Assembly (NCBI GenBank): GCA_023382265.1
Contig: JAMCPX010000011.1
Span: 1-60,244, forward strand
Direction of reading: 5' to 3'
Length of the DNA stretch: 60,244 nucleotides
Origin: Deltaproteobacteria bacterium
Lineage (GTDB): Bacteria > JAMCPX01
A program made the position numbers and the translations under genes. The notes under the pieces are model-generated. The model worked only from the letters and a program-made list of their open reading frames with translations, had not been told where the DNA came from and made no database searches. This document shows positions 53,239-60,244 of this stretch, piece after piece. How positions within the stretch are numbered: position 1 is the first letter of the stretch; each line of letters starts with the position of its first letter.

Positions 53239-55675
53239 ATATAAGCTTCTTTTAGCATGTTCTTTTTTTGCACTTACATTTATTATCGTCTTTTCACACT
53301 CAATCTTTACAAATAAAATAATTCTTATATCTAATGTACATGATTTCAATCCATTCTTTTCAGTAAAAGGCGTACCTTCATTCCCGGCAGAACCATTTGA
53401 TACCGTCAATCAGTTTCTGCCGTGGTTTCATTTTGACAGGGAATCTTTGAGAAATTTCTCGCTGCCGCTATGGAACCCCGATAACGGCTGCGGTGCGCCT
53501 CATATAGCAAATATTCAGTCGGCATTTTTTTATCCCCTTAATATGTTCGTATATCTGTTTGACTGGAAATGGGGATTGCTGCTCTTATACTTTTTTAAGT
53601 TTTTCCTTGTTAGTTTGTTTGCGTACCTTTATTTATCGGAAATAGGTGTAGATTACCGTGCTGCTCTTGTTGCATCTATGGCGTGTATGTATTCCGGCTA
53701 TATGTATATGTTCCAATTCCAGGATACCGGTGCGGCATTCTGTTTCTTTCTCGGGCTATGGGCAATAGAGTTCGTAATAAAACATCCTGATAGATTTATG
53801 GGATATGTTTTATTGATGACGGCATTCGTTACCGCCGTATTTGCAGGCCAGCCAGAAATATTATTTTTTATGACATTTGTTCTTGCTGTGTATTTCCTAA
53901 TAAGGGTATTTACCGAATATGGATTTGATAAACAGGGATATCTCATTATAGGGAAAGCATGCTTATTTATATTTATAGGCATTCTCATATCAGCAATTCA
54001 GCTATTGCCGTTTATTGAGTATTTACATACAAACACGGTATTTTCTTACAGAACCTCAATCAAGGGCATATCATTTTATCCCCTTTCATCGTTTTTGGCT
54101 GCGATAAGCGATTTCTTCGGTATGAATATTATCACTATAAACGCATCTTCTTTTCACTGGATGCATACTCGGGTGGTGAATTATATTGGTATGGTGTTTT
54201 TCCTTTTTGGTCTTGCCGGGATAGTAAATCTTTTTAGAGAACGGATTATTAAAACATACACCGCGTTATTTATTGTGACAATGATTATACCATTCAATAT
54301 CCCTTTGATACACAATATTTTTGCCGATATATTAGGCTTTGATGTTGCCAGAAAGAGCTATCTGTTAATATTTTCAGGCTATTTCCTTATATTTATCGGG
54401 GCGAAGTATCTGGGTGCCTTTTTAAACGGGAAATATAAACCAAAAACAATCAACATTGCCGTATACTTAACTGTATTCATAATCCTTGTTTTATTCTTGA
54501 TGTCCGGGAGGTATTATAGGCTTAACATTGCTCCCGTATGTATAGCCATATTTGTGGGCATTGCTGTCCTTTTTACAATGAAGATAAAGAATAAAAATGT
54601 TGTAGCAGTATTGCTTGGTATAATGGTGTTTTTATTTCAGGCCGTTTTATTGATAGTTGTTCTTTCACCACCTCTGAACCCTGATTACTTTTTCCCGACC
54701 AATGCTATTATAAACAAAATAAAAGGTGATAACCCCCCTTTCCGTGTCTTTCCTGTAATGAAAAGTGGTATAAAGGCTTATGATCCCGATCTGAATACCT
54801 TTTATAACATAGAGGACCTTCGAAACTATGATACAATGGGTGTAAGATGGTATGATAAATTTGTATTAAACCTCTTAACAGAGCCGCGCATAACAAACTT
54901 TTTGAATGTCAAATACATTATATTGCCGCGGCATACAGCTATTAATGCTGCTGTATCAGCTTCCCAGGTGCAGACTTTAGAACCAGCGATCGTATCTTAT
55001 AATAATATCTCGCTTTATATAAACAGATATTCTTTTGACATTGATATGCCTGTAAATAAGTTTCAACCTGTTCTTTCTGCCAACGGTTTTACGCTTTACA
55101 AAAATCCGGATACATTGAGAAGGGCATTTATGGTCTATAATTATAAGATTGCGGATACGCATAACAAAGCGTTTGATCTTGTAAGCTGGTATGCATCACA
55201 ATTAAGCGAGACGGCAGTCATATTTAAGGAAGATGCAAGGTATGCATCATTTATGCCGGTAAATACGGTAACAACATCAAGCAGTAGTGTTTCTTTTGAA
55301 AAGTACTCTCCAAATCATATAAAGCTGCATGTTGTTACAACTTTGCCCGGGCTGCTTGTAATAAGCAATACCTATTTTCCAGGATGGCATGTTCGTATCG
55401 ACGGCAGGAAGTCAAAGGTCATAAGGACTGATTATGCATTTCAGGGGGTATTTGTTCCCGAAGGCATACACTGGATTGAGTTGGATTACATGCCGCTGAG
55501 CTTTGTTATCGGGTTTGTGATTTCAATAATAGGTATTCTTGCTGTACTATTGTTGTATATCGTTTACCTCAAATCGCACGATGATAAAAGTGCAATTAAT
55601 GCATATCCATCAGCCGTGAAAGTATCGCATCCTGAATATAATGATATGCCGTTAAAAAACAAGAAAAAAACTTAA
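53228..55675 (+). CDS. YfhO-family membrane protein
   Basis: 815 residues from the ATG at 53228, which gives MKDKYKLLLACSFFALTF and an 11-base overlap with the gene upstream; a longer frame to 53198 is less likely. About twelve helices in the first 490 residues, then a soluble part and a last helix. DxVNQFLPWFHFDRESLRN and WNPDNGCGAPHIANIQS near the start and LVISNTYFPGWHVRIDG near the end (about 700) are YfhO marks. YfhO proteins are thought to glycosylate lipoteichoic acid or other surface polymers with lipid-linked sugars. Role here inferred. Confidence 0.8.
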   Translation: MKDKYKLLLACSFFALTFIIVFSHSIFTNKIILISNVHDFNPFFSVKGVPSFPAEPFDTVNQFLPWFHFDRESLRNFSLPLWNPDNGCGAPHIANIQSAFFYPLNMFVYLFDWKWGLLLLYFFKFFLVSLFAYLYLSEIGVDYRAALVASMACMYSGYMYMFQFQDTGAAFCFFLGLWAIEFVIKHPDRFMGYVLLMTAFVTAVFAGQPEILFFMTFVLAVYFLIRVFTEYGFDKQGYLIIGKACLFIFIGILISAIQLLPFIEYLHTNTVFSYRTSIKGISFYPLSSFLAAISDFFGMNIITINASSFHWMHTRVVNYIGMVFFLFGLAGIVNLFRERIIKTYTALFIVTMIIPFNIPLIHNIFADILGFDVARKSYLLIFSGYFLIFIGAKYLGAFLNGKYKPKTINIAVYLTVFIILVLFLMSGRYYRLNIAPVCIAIFVGIAVLFTMKIKNKNVVAVLLGIMVFLFQAVLLIVVLSPPLNPDYFFPTNAIINKIKGDNPPFRVFPVMKSGIKAYDPDLNTFYNIEDLRNYDTMGVRWYDKFVLNLLTEPRITNFLNVKYIILPRHTAINAAVSASQVQTLEPAIVSYNNISLYINRYSFDIDMPVNKFQPVLSANGFTLYKNPDTLRRAFMVYNYKIADTHNKAFDLVSWYASQLSETAVIFKEDARYASFMPVNTVTTSSSSVSFEKYSPNHIKLHVVTTLPGLLVISNTYFPGWHVRIDGRKSKVIRTDYAFQGVFVPEGIHWIELDYMPLSFVIGFVISIIGILAVLLLYIVYLKSHDDKSAINAYPSAVKVSHPEYNDMPLKNKKKT

Positions 55676-55686
55676 GGGAATTTCAA

Positions 55687-56835
55687 ATGATGAATAAAAT
55701 TATTTTTGGAAAACCAGATATCAGAAAAGAAGACATTGATACTGTGGTAGCTGCTTTAAAAAGCGGTTGGATAGGTATGGGCTTTATGACAAAGCTTCTT
55801 GAAAAGGCTTTTTTACAATTAACAAGGGCGAAATACGCTGTTGCGGTATCAAGCGGCTCTGTGGGTTTGTTTATATCGATGATAACATCCGGTATTTCAA
55901 AGGGCGATGAGGTTATTACATCACCAATGACGTTCCCGGCAACTGCCAATGAAATTATACACACAGGAGCTGATGTAAAGTTTGTGGATGTTGATGACAA
56001 TGGTAATATTGATGCCTCAAAAATAGGAAAGGCCATAACAAAAAGAACAAAGGCTATAATACCTATACATTTATACGGAAGGCCGTGTGATATGGATAGC
56101 ATTGTGGATATAGCGGGAAAACACAAACTTTTTGTTATTGAGGATGCGGCTCATGCACTTGGTGCTAAATACAAAAGTAAGAGTATAGGTAATATTGGGA
56201 ATGCGGCGGTATTCAGTTTGTATGCAACAAAAAACATAACTTCTGCTGAGGGTGGAGTTATAACAACGAACAATAAAGGGCTTGCTGATAAATTGAGATT
56301 GTTGAGATCCTACGGAATAACAAAAACATCATGGGAAAGGTTTAAAAAAACTGAGAGCGGTATCCCGTATGATACAGTCTTGCCTGGTTACAATTTTGAG
56401 ATACCCGACGTGCTTTCTGCAATTGCACTTTCCCAGATTCACACTTATTCGGAAAGGACTGCACGCAGGAGATATATATGGGAACAATACGATACGGCAT
56501 TTAAAACACTTCCCATAGGTCTACCCGATGCAGGTGATATTGATCATTTACATGCTATGCATCTTTACACAATCATGATCGACAAAAAGAGAACCGGCAT
56601 AGACAGGAAAACATTTATTCATAAACTTAATAACTACGGCATTGGAACGGGTATCCATTTTATATCATTGCATCTTCATTCCTATTACAAGAAGAAATAC
56701 GGCTATAGTGCCTATGATTTCCCTCATGCTTTAAAGATCTCAAATCAAACACTATCGCTGCCTCTTACATCGGGTATGACCGATCAGGATGTAAATAGGG
56801 TGATAAATGCAGTAAGGCGGTTATGCAATGGATAA
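55687..56835 (+). CDS. DegT/DnrJ/EryC1/StrS aminotransferase
   Basis: 382 residues. PLP enzyme that aminates nucleotide-linked keto-sugars for surface polysaccharides. The start GKPDIRKEDIDTVVAALKSGWIGMG, the PLP site with AVSSGSVGLFI, VIEDAAHALGA and the catalytic Lys in FSLYATKNITSAEGGVI (near 187) are all present. AAGGGAA precedes the ATG. It overlaps the next gene by 8 bases. The sugar substrate is not known. Confidence 0.9.
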   Translation: MMNKIIFGKPDIRKEDIDTVVAALKSGWIGMGFMTKLLEKAFLQLTRAKYAVAVSSGSVGLFISMITSGISKGDEVITSPMTFPATANEIIHTGADVKFVDVDDNGNIDASKIGKAITKRTKAIIPIHLYGRPCDMDSIVDIAGKHKLFVIEDAAHALGAKYKSKSIGNIGNAAVFSLYATKNITSAEGGVITTNNKGLADKLRLLRSYGITKTSWERFKKTESGIPYDTVLPGYNFEIPDVLSAIALSQIHTYSERTARRRYIWEQYDTAFKTLPIGLPDAGDIDHLHAMHLYTIMIDKKRTGIDRKTFIHKLNNYGIGTGIHFISLHLHSYYKKKYGYSAYDFPHALKISNQTLSLPLTSGMTDQDVNRVINAVRRLCNG

Positions 56836-57547
56836 ACCGCAGCTAAGCATCGTTCTTGCATGTTATAATGAGGCATCACATCTCGAGAAAAGTTTTGACA
56901 GATTAAAAGGTATACTCTCATACTCAAATTTGATTTATGAGATTATATTTGTTGATGACAAAAGTACAGATAATACCATAGAAGTAATAGATAATATTTT
57001 CAAAAGTCACCGTGGTATGAGATTAAATAAAATCCTTCATAACATAAATACAGGCAGAGGAAAGGCTGTTACGGATGGTCTTAAGTCAGCAGAGGGTGAA
57101 GTAGCCGGCTACATAGATGCAGATCTTGAGATAGACCCGGTTTATATCTATTCATTTTATCATGCTATTGAACGGGGGTATGATGCCGCCATTGGTGAAC
57201 GGGTATCACGTTTTAGCATGCATTCAATTCCAAGGTTCTTTACGGGCAGGGGATATAATATGTTCATGCGTACATTGATAAATCTACCTTTGCATGATAC
57301 AGAGGCCGGCATTAAGTTCTTTAGCAGGCAAAAACTCATGCTTATTTTGGATAGTATGGAGGATCATCACTGGTTCTGGGATACGGAGATATGCGCCAGG
57401 ATGTATAAAAAAGGTTATAAAATTAAAGAGATACCATGTGTTTATGCAAGGAGCAGTACGAAAAGATCAACCGTCAAAATTATACCGGATTCAATATATT
57501 ATTTTAAGAAACTGGTAAAATTCAGAACCGTGTACAAATCTTTGTAA
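56828..57547 (+). CDS. Family 2 glycosyltransferase
   Basis: 239 residues, GT-A fold: LSIVLACYNEASHLEKSFD, IFVDDKSTDNT (near 43) and the metal-binding AGYIDADLEID (near 95). HWFWDTEICARMYKKGYKIKEIP (near 180) is typical of dolichol-phosphate-mannose-synthase-like enzymes that load a lipid carrier with sugar, which would feed the GT-C proteins nearby (inference). No membrane helices. It ends the operon that runs from 51071. Confidence 0.88.
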   Translation: MDKPQLSIVLACYNEASHLEKSFDRLKGILSYSNLIYEIIFVDDKSTDNTIEVIDNIFKSHRGMRLNKILHNINTGRGKAVTDGLKSAEGEVAGYIDADLEIDPVYIYSFYHAIERGYDAAIGERVSRFSMHSIPRFFTGRGYNMFMRTLINLPLHDTEAGIKFFSRQKLMLILDSMEDHHWFWDTEICARMYKKGYKIKEIPCVYARSSTKRSTVKIIPDSIYYFKKLVKFRTVYKSL

Positions 57548-57555
57548 ACTAACCT

Positions 57556-57590
57556 AAATAATGTATTTGAAGGTACATTATTTTTATTAC
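57556..57590 (+). terminator. Terminator of the polysaccharide operon
   Basis: AAATAATGTA and TACATTATTT pair perfectly over 10 bases with an 8-base loop, followed by TTATTA. AT-rich, but in the right place 9 bases after the GT2 stop. Confidence 0.6.
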
Positions 57591-57654
57591 CCTCCGTTTT
57601 ACATGTAAAGCAAAAGAAAAAATTTTTTCTGTCTTTTCCAAGCTAAGCAATACC

Positions 57655-57740
57655 TTGACATTATTCATGGATTTATCTATCCTTTTAAATGAGGCAGTTG
57701 TTATGTGGAGACCGGCTCCAAGAATAAATTAAATATAATT
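57655..57740 (+). promoter_or_regulatory. Conserved promoter-leader element, copy B
   Basis: TTGACA (57655-57660), 17 bases, TATCCT (57678-57683), then 57 bases with TATGTGG, CCGGCTCCAAGAAT and ATAAATTAAATATAATT. Same length as copy A with no gap; shares the middle block with copy C. It precedes the radical SAM gene at 57868. Confidence 0.75.
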
Positions 57741-57746
57741 TTGTCA

Positions 57747-57772
57747 CATCTTTCTACCATTTTGGAAAGATG
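57747..57772 (+). other. Leader stem-loop after copy B
   Basis: CATCTTTC and GAAAGATG form a perfect 8-base stem with a 10-base loop, 6 bases after the conserved element and about 95 bases before the gene start. Its sequence differs from the copy A stem-loop, but size and place agree. Confidence 0.5.
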
Positions 57773-57867
57773 GTAAAAGTTTATTTACTATCTGATACCT
57801 TTGATAGACAGTGTAGTTCTGTATATAAAACGTTGACTAACATGTGCGGCTTATTTACTTTATCGTT

Positions 57868-59262
57868 ATGAAGATACTTTTTATAATACCACCTTTTTTG
57901 TCGGTAGGGAAAAAATCATCACATAGCCCTCATCTTATTCCAAATCTGGGAATTGCCTATATGGCTTCTATTTTAAAGAACGAAGGCCATGAAGTTAATG
58001 TTATTGATGCACTTGCAGAGGGCTTATCAAGAGCATCACTTATAAATAAAATTGCCGTAGTACAGCCTGATATAGTTGGTTTGACTGCTTCAACGTATCA
58101 AATTTATGATGCAGCAGAAATCGCTAAAGAAGTTAAGGGCTTGTCATCAGAGATTATCACGATAATAGGCGGTTATCACGCATCTGCTTTGCCGGAACAA
58201 ACATTAAAAGAGTTTGATAGCTTTGACTATCTTGTATCCGGTGAAGGCGAATTAACCCTGTCGGAATTACTTAAAGCAATATCATCCGGTAACAATGATA
58301 TGCTCAAGGACATAAAAGGAATCGTTTATAGGACAGGGAACAAGATTATTGTAAATCCTCAAAGACCGTATATAGATGTAAATACATTACCCATGCCTGA
58401 TTTTGATGAATTTAATTTAAGTTTATACAAACCGTTTTATACATTTTTAATCCGCAAGTTAAGGGAACTGCCTGTTATGACATCAAGAGGCTGCCCTTAT
58501 GATTGTGTGTTTTGCTTCAGATCGCAGGGGAATATTGTAAGATATAAAAGTTTACAATCTGTAATAGATGAAATCAAAAGAGATATAGAAGTGTACCACA
58601 TAAATCAGATATTATTTACAGACGAGACTTTTACAATCAATATGAAGCGTACAGAAGCTATCTGCGATGAATTGATCAGCACAGGTATTAATAAGAAGAT
58701 AGAATGGGGATGCGAGACAAGAGCCGATGTCGTAGATGAAGCGTTGCTAAAAAAAATGAAGCGTGCCGGGTGCAGGGTGATCTATTATGGTGTAGAATCC
58801 GGCGATCAGGGGATACTGGATCATGCTACAAAGGACTTAAAGATTGTTGATATAAAAAATGCCGTAAAATGGACAAAGGATGCGGGTATTGATGTATACG
58901 CTAATCTTATTATAGGGCTTCCTTATGATACTGAAGAAACAATAAACAGGACTATTGATTTTGCAATTGAGCTTGATCCGGATGCGGTATCATTTGCAAT
59001 ACTCACACCATTTCCCGGAACAGAACTCGTTGATATGATTAAAAAAGGTAAGGGTGAATTAAAGATTATTGCGCATGATTGGAGAGATTATAATAAGCAG
59101 TTTGGCAGAGCACTTGAACTTGAGTACTTGAGCATAAAACAGCTTAGGAAACTTCAAAGGAAAGCATATATAAAATTTTATTTTAGGCCCAAAAGGTTTA
59201 TAAATATGTTCAAAATTGTAGATATAAGAGCATTGATATCTTATTTCTTACATAGATTATAA
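57868..59262 (+). CDS. Cobalamin-binding-type radical SAM protein
   Basis: 464 residues from ATG 57868 (MKILFIIPPFLSVGKKSS); an in-frame GTG at 57844 would add 8 residues and is less likely. Residues about 1-150 are a B12-binding-like domain (LGIAYMASILKNEGHEVNVIDA, GGYHASALPEQTL, SGEGELTLSELL) lacking DxHxxG. TSRGCPYDCVFCFRSQG carries the CxxxCxxC cluster motif (near 207-214), and the barrel has YGVESGDQGILDHATK and ANLIIGLPYDTEETI. Such proteins act on lipids, cofactors or sugars; the substrate is unknown. A degraded copy of its end lies at 47612-47719. Confidence 0.88.
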   Translation: MKILFIIPPFLSVGKKSSHSPHLIPNLGIAYMASILKNEGHEVNVIDALAEGLSRASLINKIAVVQPDIVGLTASTYQIYDAAEIAKEVKGLSSEIITIIGGYHASALPEQTLKEFDSFDYLVSGEGELTLSELLKAISSGNNDMLKDIKGIVYRTGNKIIVNPQRPYIDVNTLPMPDFDEFNLSLYKPFYTFLIRKLRELPVMTSRGCPYDCVFCFRSQGNIVRYKSLQSVIDEIKRDIEVYHINQILFTDETFTINMKRTEAICDELISTGINKKIEWGCETRADVVDEALLKKMKRAGCRVIYYGVESGDQGILDHATKDLKIVDIKNAVKWTKDAGIDVYANLIIGLPYDTEETINRTIDFAIELDPDAVSFAILTPFPGTELVDMIKKGKGELKIIAHDWRDYNKQFGRALELEYLSIKQLRKLQRKAYIKFYFRPKRFINMFKIVDIRALISYFLHRL

Positions 59263-59439
59263 GCATACGATTATGAACCTCCCCCTGATGGGATAAAGAG
59301 GGCGTCTTAAAAGGGGACAGTCTGTTCAGATGGCACTCCCCGTATTCTTGAGGACAGATTCCGTGGGACTAATAATTATGATAATGCAGCTTATATTGTA
59401 TTGACGAATGCAAATTCTTATGATTCTTTATCCGTTAAG

Positions 59440-60244
59440 ATGAGATTTATAAAAAGGGGTTTACCATATTTAATAGTCTTTCTTGTTTCCTTTTTATATC
59501 TATCTCATTTTACCCATTATCTGTTTGCTACCAATATTGCCAATGATGAAGGTGAAATGGCAGGGGCGTGGCGTCTTCTTCATGGTCAGGTGATTTATAG
59601 GGATTTTCCCGTGATCTACGCACCGGGCAACTTCTTTTTACTCGCCATCATATACAAGTTATTTGGCTACAGCCTTGTTGTTACAAACAAAGCCCTCATT
59701 GTGCTGGACATCCTTGACACTATCTTACTTTATCATATCTCTAATATGATAATAAAAAAATGGTATGCTATTGTACCGCCTCTCGTTTATCTTGTTGTAT
59801 CTCTGCCTACATGGTTTTTTTTCAGTCATTACTGGACAACAACTTTTACCTTATTTGTTTCAATGATCCTTTTGATGAACGCCTTTGAAAGAGCTGAAAA
59901 AGAGGCATATAACAATATGTTTTTTTTTCTGTCGGGGTTTTTTGTAGGACTAACCGGCATCTTCCTGCAATCGGCGGGAGTTTATGCAACGGTTGTACTT
60001 TTTATTGTTTTTTATTTTAAAATTAAAAATCCTAAAGGCATTATCAAACAAATTATTATATTTAGTACCGGTATTGCTGTTCCCGTTTTATCCTTTGTAT
60101 CATATCTTCTGCTGAACAAAGCATTTATGCCATTCATCTATGACCAGTTCGTACTCCTGAAGCTGTACTCAGCTACAGTCTGGTTTTTATCGAAACCATT
60201 CATGTCTTTATATAACATTATGACGCCTCTTAAATTAATGCTGC
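59440..60244 (+). CDS. GT-C-like membrane glycosyltransferase, N-terminal part (cut by window edge)
   Basis: 268 codons from ATG 59440 to the window end. The sequence follows the 48184 protein closely: YLSHFTHYLFATNIANDEGEMAG, GQVIYRDF, YAPGNFFLLAIIYKLFGYSL, FFFSHYWTT and GLTGIFLQSAGVY. It is a near paralogue. The frame is open without a start back to 59311 (DGTPRILEDRFRGTNN...), so a longer N-terminus cannot be ruled out, but the family start fits 59440. It is unclear whether it also carries SLBB domains. Confidence 0.8.
   Translation, partial: MRFIKRGLPYLIVFLVSFLYLSHFTHYLFATNIANDEGEMAGAWRLLHGQVIYRDFPVIYAPGNFFLLAIIYKLFGYSLVVTNKALIVLDILDTILLYHISNMIIKKWYAIVPPLVYLVVSLPTWFFFSHYWTTTFTLFVSMILLMNAFERAEKEAYNNMFFFLSGFFVGLTGIFLQSAGVYATVVLFIVFYFKIKNPKGIIKQIIIFSTGIAVPVLSFVSYLLLNKAFMPFIYDQFVLLKLYSATVWFLSKPFMSLYNIMTPLKLML

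Overview
The window is AT-rich chromosomal DNA from a Gram-negative (diderm) bacterium. It carries lpxH (lipid A), lgt, type II secretion genes gspL/M/N, the MEP-pathway gene dxs and several lipoproteins. The mix of gspL-M-N, an rpsU-dnaG-rpoD block followed by a tRNA and a C4 zinc-ribbon gene, two DUF4388 (PATAN) proteins, a fused ADP-forming acyl-CoA synthetase beside a DRTGG/AAA protein, and cobalamin-binding radical SAM proteins best fits an uncultured lineage of the old 'Deltaproteobacteria'. That placement is inference from gene content, not from a marker tree.

Layout. 1-7136 (+): end of an SRPBCC protein, accA, gspL-gspM-gspN and a secreted subtilase with a C-terminal anchor or sorting-like tail. 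7138-17545 (+): housekeeping genes under a near-consensus promoter, namely rpsU-dnaG-rpoD, a CAT-anticodon tRNA, a zinc-ribbon protein, ispA-dxs and yebC-ruvC-ruvA-ruvB. 17573-19168 (+): a polytopic GT-C-like membrane protein. 19237-27774 (-): PAP2 phosphatase, GH31 lipoprotein, two DUF4388 proteins, pyrF, livF, a TPR membrane protein and a BamB-like propeller. 28020-31129 (+): a dus-family gene, a receiver-like/Fis-HTH protein, a thiD split into two overlapping frames and a small secreted protein. 31133-36303 (-): DRTGG/AAA protein, ADP-forming acyl-CoA synthetase, J-domain protein, lgt and lpxH. 36421-42568 (+): a trp operon, leader ORF-trpE-G-D-C-B-F, whose trpB is of the TrpB2 type and which has no trpA. 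42715-45724 (-): two lipoproteins, two tiny ORFs and a 77-residue conserved-looking protein.

45940-60244 is an accessory surface-polysaccharide region. It holds two cobalamin-type radical SAM proteins, GT-C-like membrane proteins (one fused to SLBB domains), a separate membrane-anchored SLBB protein, a YfhO-like protein, a DegT-type aminotransferase and a GT2 glycosyltransferase. The main new observation lies here. A promoter plus 5'-leader of about 86 bp occurs three times: at 48045 (+) before the GT-C/SLBB gene, at 57655 (+) before a radical SAM gene, and at 47977 (-) before a 35-codon remnant of a paralogue of that same radical SAM gene. The two intact copies are each followed by a perfect 8-bp stem-loop. 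This suggests a mobile or co-duplicated regulatory leader that coordinates polysaccharide genes.

No rRNA, CRISPR array, insertion sequence or prophage was seen. Short palindromic repeats occur at 4585, 27846, 27937 and 36384.
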